A stretch of 64,000 bases of DNA from Pomphorhynchus laevis (GCA_012934845.2 WNNJ02002076.1:1-64000), one strand, 5' to 3'; counted from the stretch's first letter, positions 10,597 through 20,860 are shown. Numbers and translations are program-made. Notes: a model not told the origin generated them from the letters alone.

Positions 10597-10972
10597 TACC
10601 TCAATTATGTGGGCATTAGATGTACCCTGATATAAGTTTTACAATGCGCATAACAAGGACGTGTATAAGTTCGTCTTTGTATCCAACAAGGATGTGCTTG
10701 AATTATATTATGATCGGTATGTTAAATTACTCTTTTATATTTGGTCAAGCATTAAATATTTTTACAAAGGAGCAACAATTGATATTCTTTAATTATTGAA
10801 ATTTGATTTTAAAATTTTCCAAAATCTCTAAAACAGAATGGCTTCATAATTATTGTTCTTCAATTTCAGTTAAAACGATTTGTAAAATGAGAAAAACTGG
10901 TAAATGTCTAGGTATCCTTAAAAAATTTAAGGGTATTTTTATAAATTTAAATCAACACAACTTTTACGTACT
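10597..10972. repeat. 376-bp duplicated block, copy 1 (contains the NXF1 3' end)
   Basis: Nearly identical (about seven differences by eye) and of equal length to 11517-11892, in the same orientation. Copy 1 starts TACCTCAATTATG and ends CTTTTACGTACT, just inside the penultimate NXF1 exon. It includes the last intron, the candidate terminal exon (10828-10857) and the 3' flank. Confidence 0.9.
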
Positions 10973-11157
10973 GTTCAGAATAAGTACGATTCATTCCTGT
11001 GGCTTTCATTAGGCTTTCTATCAAGCTATTTTTATCAGAAACGGACTTGTTTAGATCGGTAGACTGCTGATCTTCTTTCATCTCGCCATTATAAATTGAT
11101 TTTGATTGTTGTTCAGAACCATCGCGAATATGCAAATGTTCAGAAACGATTATCATT
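10828..11157 (-). CDS. NXF1: NXF1 UBA-like (TAP-C) tail, last two exons
   Basis: Exon 10962-11157 ends SLIESLMKATGMNRTYSEQY, matching the TAP-C start (MLQAFSTQSGMNLEWSQKC). The candidate last exon 10828-10857 reads NNNYEAILF then TAG, matching NNWDYTRSAQAF. Both joins are in phase. The predicted tail ends earlier than the vertebrate one. The acceptor (TTGAAG) is poor in pyrimidines, so the last exon is less certain than the rest. The final exon lies in a block duplicated at 11517-11892. Confidence 0.7.
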
Positions 11158-14100
11158 CTATCAACAGAGAAACACAATTTAAATCAATTATCTGAGTCTA
11201 CGCATTTTATTAATAAATAAAAAAAATGATTTTTTTAAATATTTTTTAAACACCGAAAGGTTCCCGCATTTGGGGCCGAAAAATAATGATAAATAAAATA
11301 ATCATAAATAATAAATAATTTTACAAGATTTTGATTTGACTAACAAATAACAAACGTTGTATCCGAATAATAAATGGAGGTGATTAAGAAAAACTGCTAT
11401 GCTATCAGATTTCAAACCCTATCCCTCGACCCAACAAATCAGCAAGGCCAAATACATGCTAATGACATGTCATACTTATTCTAATACCAAATATATTATT
11501 TTCAAAATACATTATATACCTCAATTATGTGGGCACTAGATGTACCTTGATATAAGTTTTACAATGCGCATAACAAGGACGTGTATAAGTTCGTCTTTGT
11601 ATCCAACAAGGATGTGCTTGAATTATATTATGATCGGTATGTTAAATTACTCTTTTATATTTGGTCAAGCATTAAATATTTTTACAAAGGAGCAACAATT
11701 GATATTCTTTAATTATTGAAATTTGATTTTAAAATTTTCCAAAATCTCTAAAACAGAATGGCTTCATAATTATTGTTCTTCAATTTAAGTTAAAACGATT
11801 TGTAAAATGAGAAAAACTGGTAAACGTCTAGGTATCCTTAAAAAATTTAAGGGTATTTTTATAAATTTTAATCAACGCAACTTTTACGTACTTTCAAGCG
11901 ATATAGTTATATATATAGTTGTTACTAATAAGTAAATGGGGAAAACGGACATAACTGGGTATTGAAGACCGTCACAGTCCATCAGCAATCAAATCCCTAG
12001 ACCGGTTTCTGCTTATTGAGCTTCATCAGTAGGGTCCAGATTTTAAGAGTGTTCAGAGATTGCTGAATATATTACTATTTTCTGTTATGACAATTCGTAA
12101 AATTTCATGATTTGATAAAATATGAAATTTTTAATAAATAAAACGCGAATGACGTAATAGAATTTGCTTATCTAGTAGATTATTCAAAGCATATTATTAA
12201 AAATGTACAACTTAATAGTTAAAAACAATTATTTTTCAAAAGTTTCGACCAATTAATTAAACCGACCAATAATTTAAGATTTATTTTTTCCAAGAACGGC
12301 TTTTTGTAAAGTTAAGATACTATCTTTATCAAAATTGCATGCTTTTCAATGCTCGACTGAATTTCGGTCAGGCCGCTACAGTACGACAAATGCTATCATC
12401 GCTCGCAAACGATTGAGTAGCATTTTGAGTTCCGCATATTCTGTTGATGTCGTGTTCCTCGAGTTTTCATAAGCGTTTGACATAGTTCCACATCATGGTA
12501 ATATGTCCTTATTACGCCATTGTGGTTTAACAGATCGAATTTGTGATTAGGGTCGAAATTTTCTACTCTTGAGATTATGTATGATGATACATAATACACT
12601 GATACATATCATACATGATACATCATACACTTTTCACGTATGATGTTCATTTTTATTCAAATGTGAGCAATCCATATTACATATATATTAAGTTAATCAA
12701 TCTCTACTAACCGTCATTTTCAAAGTCAAAATAAAATCGTGCATATTAATGTACAATATTTTGCATTTTATCATTTAAAGTCGATGTACATTTTAATAAT
12801 TGATTGCATTCAAATATTTTCAAATAAAAGTCTAAATTAATTCTCTACTTTTAACGGTTTTAAGTTTCGTATTTTAGAAAAACTATTAAAAAACTTTTAT
12901 TTTAATACTTTTCTGCTGAACTTGTAGAAATTATTTGACAATAATATGAAATTAATTGCAAACGAAACGATCAAAAAATTAATAATTTATTTGAATGTTT
13001 AAGAAGCTTGAAGCAACAATCGATACTAACCCTCCGGATTCTATAATACAATGAAATATTCGACAGAAACTGCGAACAAGCCCATGATCTTTTGTATATG
13101 GTGCTGTAGCAACAGATACATCTAGTAAAAGTTAGAATGATATTATTAAAGAATAAATAAAGTAATATCTACCTTCCTTGTACAGGCCAAACACGGATAA
13201 AGAAAAGCTGTTATTCTAAATGTATGCATTAGCATCGCGAAAACAAAAATCAGGTTACCTTGCGAAAGAACACGTCGACCTTGAAAGACTTAAGGCTATG
13301 TCGTGTGCGTGGTAAACGGACAAACAACGATATGATATCACAACTGCCACGCTTAAGACGTTCGTAACGAGATGCTATAATCACATAATCATTTTTTTAA
13401 TTAAATAAAAAATATATTTAACTTAATTTTTAGTCTAACTAATTTGAATCAAAGCCATACAAAATTTAATTACCTTCATCGTTAATTTTAAGGAAATTTC
13501 GTCCTTCTTTTGCATATCGTTCAAATCTAAATGCTCTGAAAAACACAAAAAAAATTAGCGTATATTGAGGATAATAGCGAATAGACAACCTCTGAGAATT
13601 TATTGATAATGAAAGTACGGCATTCTCATGATAGGCATTAATTAACGATTGTCTGTTATTTGAATCAAACATTTCAAAGTATCTACAAGATTAATTTATT
13701 AAAATTGAAATTATGCCATTTTTAACTTACAACTTGATAAAATGCGTGATGCCGTCTTTAAGGTCTGCAGGTATGAAGTGGTACAAGCTTTCCGGTAAAG
13801 TTAATGGCTCGTCATCAACTGCAAATCCGATCAAAGGTGGTAACTCAACACCATTCTAATAAACACATATTAGAAAATAAATAAATACCTAGAAAATATA
13901 ATAATATATAATATTTTCTTTTACTTAATAGTTAAGTAAAAGAAAATATATTTTTTAAAAATATAAAAACATTTAAGAATAAAGTATTTATACTTTATAC
14001 ATAAGAATAAGTATCCCACATTTAATATTTAACAAATTAATATAAATAATTTAATTGATTTCATGAAAAAATTTAAATTAAGAAATAATGTCTTGTATTG

Positions 14101-17100
14101 AGATAAAATGTTTCAAAAAATCCGATTTATTAACAGATTTGTGCGTGACAACAAATTTTTTTAGAAAACCAGTGATAGTTTCCTGTTTATTCAATGAAAA
14201 TTAAAATTAAAATTAATCAAAAATTAATTAATTTAAATTAAAATTAAAATTTTGTTTTTCCTTGTATGGTCAGCAGTTGCTGAGACAACTTGCGTTTGGC
14301 AAAATCATACATTAAGGTTGTTTCAATTGTTTCGAAATTAATTATTTAAGTGAAACTATTCACCCAATTTAAATTAAAAGTTAATTGGTTGTGATATAAA
14401 TTAAATAATTAAATATTCAGAAATTAAATGAGAAATATTAAGCTGCAAGTTTCAGCTTAATATTTTAGCTGAAAATATTAATTAAAATTTAATATAAGTA
14501 TTAAATATAAATACTTATACTTTTTTTTTAATATGATAATTTTCCAAGAGGATTAAAATAAATACAGGCGATCTTTAGCGTTTAAGTTTATTTATACTTT
14601 ATAAAAAAGTATAAATTAAAATACCAATAGCATTTATCCGTCCTATAATTTAAGTTAATATTCAATTCAATAATTAATAAATTTGGAATTTTAAAATAAT
14701 ATTTTTATTTAGCAAAATATTTTTTTTAATAAAATATATTTTATATTTTTTATTCTTAAATAACAAAGTTAAGAAAAACAAAGAGCTACTTACTATAATT
14801 GCAAGTCTCGTTTGCTTCTCTCGTACAAGACTAAAAGCAACATTGTTTTATTTCAAATAGTAAATTTAATTTATTTTAAGTCTGCAATTAAAATATGCAA
14901 ACGGTGGTAAATATAATGTTTAGGTTGAACCTTTCTTTACCAACGCTGCTTTTAAGCAGTCGAGTGATTGTGAATAACATCGCCTCACATCATCTTCCCG
15001 GAACTCGTTCATCTTCTCCCTATATCACTTGCCAAAGTATCATCTGTCCTCATGTCTTTGCCCAACAAAACCTCACTTGCCGATCCCCTTCATAATCCCA
15101 TACTTAAATCCATATATTCATCGATATCTCCTTTTCTCAACACCGTGTTTAGCTAGTCTATCCGCAGTCGTATCTTTCCTTCACACTGGCCTCCATAAGA
15201 AAAACTCGCTCGACCCCTCCTTTCCTTCTAGCTATCGCCCCATTTCACGCCTTGATACAATTTTAAAACTCTTAAAACACATCATATTAATACAGATCAA
15301 AGTTTATATCTTATGAAAAATCAACGCATAGACGAATTATTAAGTTATACATCGTTAGCGAAACAAATAAAGTTGTTGTGTAAAACAAAAGTGGGTCTTA
15401 AAACAAAGATAAATTTTATATTTAATACAAAAAGTCTTTATTAAATCTAATTGTCAATAAAAACAGAAGAGCTTAATATATAAAAGCAAACTTTTATATA
15501 TTGGGCGAACGACTTCGAAGAATAAAAGTGTCATTTGCGCAAAGCAGAATTATTATCATATTGTCTTAGACATAATGATTTTCAACTAAACAAAATCAAA
15601 AAAACACCTGAGATGCTATTCATAAATTATTTCTATACTGTGGAATTGCAACATGATACTAGCGAGCTTTAAAAATCTGAAATACTCGTCGAAGAAGTAT
15701 AAAGATGTACTGAGAATTGAAAAACATTATTGACAAATATAAATGTAGCGTGTACTGCTATTGGCGTATAGAAAGGATTAAAGTAGCGTGCAGAATAAAA
15801 TAGTCATCAAAATGTCAATAGTAGCTATGACTGCACAGGTATATCAACTTGAAAATATAATTGTCTGGTAGCTACACACCGTTTACTTAATTAAATGAAA
15901 ATTAAATATTATTCAAAAAATTAAATAATTTATGAAATTGATTAAATTTAAATAAATTATGTTTAATTAATATTGTTTATATTAAATTAATATTGTTTAT
16001 ATTTTTTAATTGGATATTAAAAAACATTCATCGGAATTAAATACATTTGTTTCGTTTTACTAAATTATATAAATATCCAGGAACAATCAGGTATAGCTGA
16101 ATGACAACAAAAAAATTATTTTGATATTCCGCTAGAAGCAACTAGCATCTTCAGAAATTATCAGAAAAAAGAAAAAATCATGCAAAGTTTATTGTCGGTT
16201 TGCACATTGGTGCTAAAATCAAAATCGATGCCAGATCTTCTCAAGGTGCAGCATCCTAACCAAATCGAAAAAATAATAATTAGTTTACTGAAGTCGAATC
16301 AATGTTAAAGTTTTGTATACCCTTCAATTGCCATTAATCAAATTATTATTCTACAATCAGAAAACATCGCGAAATGATGAAATTTAGAGCAATAAAAACT
16401 CAACACTGCATGGATTTATAAAACATTAATTTTGAAATGACAATCAAGTAATTACTTGCTATATTTTATAATAATATATTAATCTTTAATAATGATAATT
16501 CTTGCTATATAAATATTATTAAATAATGACGATGAAGTCATATAATCTTAAATAACGAAGTCAATTACAAATTGAATTTAACAATATTATGATGCTAAAT
16601 CAAAAACAATGTTTGATTTATTTAATAAAAATACTAAACATTATATCTAATTTAATATAAAAGTAGTTTAAAGCAGAACAAAAATGCTAGTTTATTGAAA
16701 ACAAAACACTTGAAAAAACGCATCACCTGCTGAAATCTTCGATGCTGGAAAACTGTGTCGCTAGAGGATTGTTTTGAATATCAATCTCAATGAGCTTCAA
16801 ATGCTTTAAAAAGTCTAGTTCGCGCAGACGATGAATCTGGAAAATAATAAATAAAATATTAAATAATCATCAGTAACCAAAATATGAAGTTAAATTAAAG
16901 TAATTTACCTGGTTAGAAGACAAGTTAAGCCGCTTTAAATTCTTAAACCGATTGCGAAGGAATTCTAAAGAGATTAATCCGTTTGACGAAAGATCCAGTG
17001 CCGTAATCTAAGCAAAACAATTAGTGAAATTTTTAATGTTATAAATCGTGCATACGTCTGGAAAAATATCTTCGGCCATTTGCATAAATTGATCATACGA

Positions 17101-18539
17101 CTGTGTACGTCGAAAATTGACATAAATTCCCATAGCCAACAAATCAGAATTTTCTGCAAAGTGCGAAAGATCAAGCATCTCCAAGTTAGGCACATATCTG
17201 CGTTTAAGAAATTCCTAAAAATAAAAAGGTTAGTAATACCGCTTCTACTATATATAAGAAGTTAAGGGTCGTGCCATAAAAATTTTCACAAGTTTTTTTC
17301 ATTTTTGTGAAATTTTATTAAAGTTAATGTAACAAAGTTGTATTAAAAGCTTTTGCTTAAAAGTAATGTGAATAAAGTTGTTTCTGCTAATTTTAAAAAT
17401 ATGTTAAAATCGCGAAAATGAATATATAATGAATAAAAATAATTTATTTAATTAATTAGTAATCACAACTTCATTGACAATAAATCTCATGTAATTGATT
17501 AATTAAATAAATCAATTTTCATAAATTTATTATGTAAGAAATAAATATATTCTGATCTGTATTTTAAATATTCAGGAACGATATAATTTTTTAAAATTAT
17601 AAAATATGAAATTAAATAATTTTATATTATTATATTTTATATAATATATGATTATATATCAATAATATATTATATATTTTCTTATATATTATTAAAATCT
17701 CTTATATATTATCATATAAAACTGATTTAAATTTCTGAAGATGCTAGAACTTACTAGCGAAATATCTAAATAATTTTGTTTTCCTAACAAATAATAAATT
17801 AATTATAAAGAATTGAACAATTACGATTAACTTTAATTACAATTAACAATTAACTTTTACGATTTTTACAAATCTACAAAACTTAAATCTAAATATAAAA
17901 ACTCCTGAGGGTTGTATTATAGCAAATGGTATCAGATTGCATTTCAAATGCACAACAAATGACTGGTTAGTTAATCTGAATAAATTCCAAATTCGTAACT
18001 AGAATAAAGTAAAAATAATTGCTTAAACATTTCTTAATAAATTAAAAACAATTTATTCTTGCTAAGCAACTATCGGCAAGCATTATATAAATACCAACAG
18101 AAATTAATTATTAACTGTGTTACCTTTAGCACCAGACTGTTTTCCTCGTCCAGTTGGTATACAGGATCATCAACTCTATGGACTATAATAGTTGCAGGCT
18201 TATTTTGAAGTATAATCGTCTTGCCAAGCGATCGGATTTCGTCAGCTTCCTCTCGAGAATGTACATAAAATACAACACGACCGTTTCGGGTATCGTTCTG
18301 ATACTGTTCGAGTAAAAACAAAAATAAACGAAATATAATCATCAACAAACAAAGCGCATTACGTTGAGTAATTGAATAGGCTTTTTTGAATAATCATTGA
18401 TCGTAGTTGATATAATGCTTTTGCTAACACCATGACTGGATAACAACTAAAGGAAACGAAACAAATAAGTATACAAAATATGAGAGAAAACTATTTACCA
18501 AAACACGAAACCATTGCTCTCGATTCAATGCATTTCTTG
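10828..18539 (-). CDS. NXF1: Nuclear RNA export factor 1 (NXF1/TAP family), spliced
   Basis: This is the mRNA export receptor, which with NXT1/p15 carries mRNPs through the nuclear pore. Fifteen minus-strand exons with GT-AG borders chain in phase: 18499-18539, 18363-18446, 18124-18303, 17056-17214, 16909-17007, 16727-16836, 14794-14830, 13731-13855, 13590-13682, 13474-13535, 13259-13374, 13173-13215, 13031-13121, 10962-11157, 10828-10857. Together they give about 487 codons that align in order with the RNP-like domain (from WFRV), LRRs, NTF2-like domain and UBA-like tail of animal NXF1. I see no frameshift or stop. The N-terminus before the WFRV exon is missing, and 22153-22409 may hold part of it. 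Splice borders were chosen by phase and by family alignment from memory. The last donor is GTTGTG at 10961, with GTACGT at 10967 as an alternative. Confidence 0.92.
10962..13855 (-). CDS. NXF1: NXF1 NTF2-like domain (seven exons)
   Basis: Exon 13731-13855 opens NGVELPPLIGFAV, matching DGHELPPPIAFDV. It is followed by 13590-13682 (YFEMFDSNNRQSLINAYHE), 13474-13535 (AFRFERYAKEGRN), 13259-13374 (ERLKRGSCDIISLFVRLPRT), 13173-13215 (NNSFSLSVFGLYKE), 13031-13121 (TKDHGLVRSFCRIF) and the start of 10962-11157 (MIIVSEHLHIRD). This fold pairs with NXT1 and binds FG-nucleoporins. Introns here are 48, 54, 99, 43 and 51 bases, then 1.9 kb before the last. Confidence 0.92.
11190..11487 (+). repeat. Dispersed AT-rich repeat, nearly full copy
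   Basis: It begins with an ATCTGAGTCTACGCATTTTA block, continues as AT-rich sequence, and ends in a 130-bp module from GTATCCGAATAA (11359) to CTTATTCTAATAC (11487). These module ends are imperfect inverted repeats. The same module recurs at 18790, 22620 (reversed), 30820, 31515, 31646 and 31908, and the AT-rich part forms the 210-bp array at 29.6-30.9 kb. It sits in the large NXF1 intron. Confidence 0.75.
11517..11892. repeat. 376-bp duplicated block, copy 2 (intronic)
   Basis: Same length and orientation as 10597-10972 with only a few differences. On the gene strand it precedes the penultimate NXF1 exon, so it places a spare copy of the terminal exon (near 11748-11777) inside an intron. 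Confidence 0.9.
11995..12034 (-). ncRNA. Minimal hammerhead ribozyme motif, type I
   Basis: On the minus strand: stem I CCCTA, CTGATGA (12029-12023), AGCT-CAATA-AGCA as stem II, GAAA, CCGG, TC, then TAGGG closing stem I with five perfect pairs. Stem III is only CC/GG without a loop, the very short form described for Penelope-like element hammerheads, which act better as dimers. Stem II starts with an A-A mismatch at 10.1-11.1. The motif lies in the large NXF1 intron, on the gene strand. Confidence 0.65.
12320..12570 (+). mobile_element. LINE RT fragment (CR1-like) in an NXF1 intron
   Basis: Translating the plus strand gives EFRSGRYSTTNAI followed by SVDVVFLEFS, AFDIVPHH and LLRHCGLTDRI, in adjacent frames. 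This is the fingers-to-motif-A part of a non-LTR reverse transcriptase. About 250 bp remain and no ends are visible. It is antisense to NXF1. Confidence 0.7.
12640..13030. other. NXF1 intron sequence without features
   Basis: AT-rich intron. I see nothing beyond short ATGATACAT-like repeats just before it (12590-12640). Confidence 0.5.
13870..14790. other. NXF1 intron, AT-rich
   Basis: Intron between the 37-base exon and the first NTF2-like exon. It contains simple AATTAAAATT repeats (14200-14250) and no recognised element. Confidence 0.5.
14794..17214 (-). CDS. NXF1: NXF1 leucine-rich repeat domain (four exons)
   Basis: Exon 17056-17214 (EFLKRRYVPNLEMLDLS...EDIFPD) is followed after a 48-base intron by 16909-17007 (ITALDLSSNGLISLE...LNLSSNQ), 16727-16836 (IHRLRELDFLKHLKLIEIDI...) and a 37-base exon 14794-14830 (SLVREKQTRLAII). 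These match the human series ALDLKGL, LLSLNLSNNRL, LKILNLSGN, LEELWLDGN and the IRERFPKLLRLD cap in order. The LRRs and RRM together contact cargo RNA and adaptor proteins. The 37-base exon is supported by exact phase on both sides and by the family alignment. Confidence 0.9.
14930..15315 (+). mobile_element. CR1-like LINE fragment (family A)
   Basis: The plus strand matches 40690-41010 closely (ACTTGCCGATCCCCT, TCTAGCTATCGCCCCATTTC), giving KNSLDPSFPSSYRPIS, the RT fingers block. The piece is broken at both ends and lies antisense in the intron between exons 16727-16836 and 14794-14830 of NXF1. Confidence 0.85.
15330..16110. other. NXF1 intron, AT-rich
   Basis: Nothing recognised. It is AT-rich sequence ending at the hammerhead-like motif. 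Confidence 0.5.
16085..16160 (-). ncRNA. Degenerate hammerhead-like motif of a Penelope-type terminus
   Basis: The minus strand reads TTT-CTGAAGA-TGCTAG...CTAGC-GGAATATC-AAAATAAT. CTGAAGA fits the hammerhead CUGANGA box because position 7 is free. Stem II (GCTAG/CTAGC) is perfect, but the GAAA box is GGAA. A very similar sequence with intact GAAA lies at 17730-17772. This block resembles terminal repeats of Penelope-like elements as I remember them. Confidence 0.45.
17730..17772 (+). ncRNA. Hammerhead-like motif, minimal stem III
   Basis: Plus strand: CTGAAGA (17735-17741), T, GCTAG-AACTTA-CTAGC, GAAA, TA, TC (to 17766). Stem II is perfect and stem III is the loopless ATAT form. Stem I is weak here. 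It sits in the 909-base NXF1 intron, antisense to the gene. Confidence 0.5.
18124..18539 (-). CDS. NXF1: NXF1 RNP-like RNA-binding domain (three exons)
   Basis: Exons 18499-18539 (ARNALNREQWFRVL), 18363-18446 (LLSSHGVSKSIISTT...) and 18124-18303 (YQNDTRNGRVVFYVHSREEA...) form the RRM-like fold that follows the basic N-terminus of NXF1. WFRV matches the WFKVTIPYG start of the domain and NGRVVFYV matches the RNP1-like strand (TRAQFFV in the human protein). Introns are 52 and 59 bases. The first exon begins in phase 1, so at least one more coding exon must lie upstream. Confidence 0.9.
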
Positions 18540-18789
18540 CTAAAATAAAACAAATTAAAATGAATGTTAAATTGATTTTTTCAATTAAATAAAAACAAAT
18601 TTAATCATGTGTATTTTGAAACACAAAACTGTTTTCATTAATTTAGAGAAATTAAATGTGTTAGTAAATTCAAAGTTAATATTAAATTAATTTAAAAAAT
18701 ATCATATTAATTAACTGAATCTACGTATTTTGTACACAAAATACTATTTTTTATGAATTGCTAAATAATTAAAATACTGCACTTTATAA

Positions 18790-18934
18790 ATAAGATTATA
18801 AGTCATCAGGAGTAACTGCTATGTTATGAGGCTACGTTTCGTATTCCTCGACCCATATAAAAGAGAGCCGAATACACATTAATGACGTATTTCCTCCGAT
18901 GAAATGTGCTTATCTAGTATTATATTCTAATACA
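18790..18934 (+). repeat. Copy of the dispersed 130-bp module
   Basis: AAGTCATCAGGAGTAACTGC, then GTATTCCTCGACCCA and the end CTAATAC match the module at 31646-31785. It lies just upstream of the first confirmed NXF1 exon. Confidence 0.75.
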
Positions 18935-19037
18935 AAGTTTCAATTTTAATTTAATATTTTTAATTTAACATATTTTAAGATGTTTAACATATTTTTAATT
19001 TAAATTTAATATTTTTAATTTAACATATTTTAAGATG

Positions 19038-19435
19038 TGTGATCCGGCTGGCGGATCACACAACTAGGTAGGTTTCTAATAGATCGTTAGAATACGATCC
19101 CCTACTGAAAGTAATATACAACAATGTATATCTACACAACTGGAGCAGCCAGCCAAGTAGATGTAGCGTTGAATCAAGATACATACGTCCTGAGTTCAAA
19201 TCCGATCAGCATCAGTGTACGGAGAAAGCAGATAATAAGGGTAGAAACGTGAAATGTAGGTCTGGGTCAGCAGCTGATGAGACCCACCCAGACTGATTAG
19301 TAGCGTCCTGCTGTATCAAGAATAAGAACAATACCTGTGAAGATAATATCGTGCCACAACCAGAAGAATTTCAGCTCACAAATGCATTCAAGTTAACTTA
19401 AAAAGCATTCATTGCTAGTGGCAGCATGGAAAACA
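19038..19435 (+). repeat. SINE-like tandem unit 1 (398 bp)
   Basis: The unit opens with the hairpin GTGATCCGGCTGGCGGATCAC. A tRNA-like head follows, with an A-box-like AGCCAAGTAGATGTAGCG (19151-19168) and a B box GAGTTCAAATCC (19192-19203), the spacing of a pol III promoter. A core with CAGCAG-CTGATGA...GTC-CTGCTG (19268-19313) comes next, then an A-rich tail region. It is best read as a tRNA-derived SINE locked in a tandem array. A retrozyme-like repeat is the alternative. Confidence 0.7.
19268..19313 (+). ncRNA. Hammerhead-like core of the SINE-like unit
   Basis: CAGCAG and CTGCTG would form a perfect six-pair stem I around CTGATGA and GTC, with the GTC directly before CTGCTG as in type I hammerheads. 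The GAAA box is not present where expected (GATTAG instead), so this is at best a decayed ribozyme. The same core recurs at 19665-19710 and 42596-42640. Confidence 0.35.
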
Positions 19436-19833
19436 GTGATCCGGCTAGCGGATCACACAACTAGGTAGGTTTCTAATAGATCGTTAGAATACGATCCCCT
19501 ACTGAAAGTAATATACAACAATGTATATCTACACAACTGGAGCAGCCAGCCAAGTAGATGTAGCGTTGAATCAAGATACAGACGTCCTGAGTTCAAATAC
19601 GATCAGCATCATTGTACGGAGAAAGCAGAAAATAAGGGTCGAAACGTGAAATGTAGGTCTGGGTCAGCAGCTGATGAGACCCACCCAGACTGATTAGTAG
19701 CGTCCTGCTGTATCAAGAATAGGAACAATACCTGTGAAGATAATATCGTGCCACAACCAGAAGAATTTCAGCTCACAAATGCATTCAAGTTAACTTAAAA
19801 AGCATTCATTGCTAGTGGCAGCATGGAAAACAG
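19436..19833 (+). repeat. SINE-like tandem unit 2 (398 bp)
   Basis: Head-to-tail copy of unit 1, with a few substitutions by eye. The B box has decayed to GAGTTCAAATAC (19589-19600). A third junction hairpin follows at 19834-19854, after which the array breaks off in TGTGTGATCCGCTAC and an ATGCATTCAAGTTAA remnant. Confidence 0.85.
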
Positions 19834-20141
19834 TGATCCGGCTAGCGGATCACACAACTATGTGTGATCCGCTACAGATGCATTCAAGTTAAATATTTTA
19901 AGATATTTTAAATTTAACTTTTATAATATTGTGTTGATTTATATATTTTACTATTTTCTGTTTGATTTTATTTTTATAGTAATCTAGTTTAATATATGCA
20001 TTTATTTAATTATTTAAATGATTTTGAAATACTATATCGTTACAAATTGTTGTAATTCTTAAAATTTCATTATTTACTGTATTATATTTTATATTATATG
20101 GTATGCATGAATGCTCATGCAAAAATATGTTTCTTTTAAAT

Positions 20142-20860
20142 TTAAATGTCATCTTTACGATATAAATTAAAAGTAGTTTTAATTGATGTAAATTTAATGT
20201 TCATATCTAGATATGCACCTTCTTTGTCATCAATATTGGTTTTGCTAAGAATAAGGCTTTTTGGATAAATTTGTTCACTAATTGAATAAAAATTATTAGA
20301 ATTAAATACACATATATCATCAATGTATCGAAACATATATTTCATATATTTATATTGTTTAGATTTAGTTTTTACACAGTTATGAACAAATTCATATTCT
20401 ATAAAGCTTAAAAACAAGTTAGCTATAACTGGGCTACTATTACCACCCATTGAACACCTTTTACTTGTATAAATATAGATGTACCTACCGTTAAATAATT
20501 ATGATTTTTAAAATATTTAAGGATTCTAATAATTCAATTTTATCCATATATTTAATTTAATTTAATTCATATTTATATTTAATTGTTTAATTTTTGTTAA
20601 ATAGGCGTTATGGTTATTATATCTTAAAAAGTATATCTTTCTCCGAATATAAGATCAATTAATTTTACTAACGCTTCTTTAATATCTACTAAACCTAGAT
20701 TTGTATAAAGAGTACTAAAATCGTATGTATTTATATTTTGAAAATTTATTCCTTTTGTCTGTTCTAAAAATTCTTTTGTAGAATTAATACTGAAATAGTG
20801 TTTTATATCAGGTTTTAATCGATTACCTTGCAGTATTTTAAAAAATATGCTTTAATTACT
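20142..20860 (-). mobile_element. Penelope-like reverse transcriptase fragment
   Basis: The frame 20142-20450 reads MGGNSSPVIANLFLSFIEYE...FRYIDDICVFNS...YLDMNIKF, the motif B to motif D part of a Penelope-like RT. Upstream, in the adjacent stretch 20640-20850, the minus strand reads YDFSTLYTNLGLVDIKEALV and LKPDIKHYF, which are motif A and fingers of the same type. RYIDDIC carries the catalytic aspartates. The copy is truncated and degraded. No GIY-YIG nuclease domain is visible. Confidence 0.8.

Noticed and set aside
10597-10972. Plus-strand coding in the duplicated block (KDVYKFVFVSNKDVLELYY)
   Set aside because: The frame is short, has stops on both sides, and overlaps the 3' end of NXF1 on the other strand.
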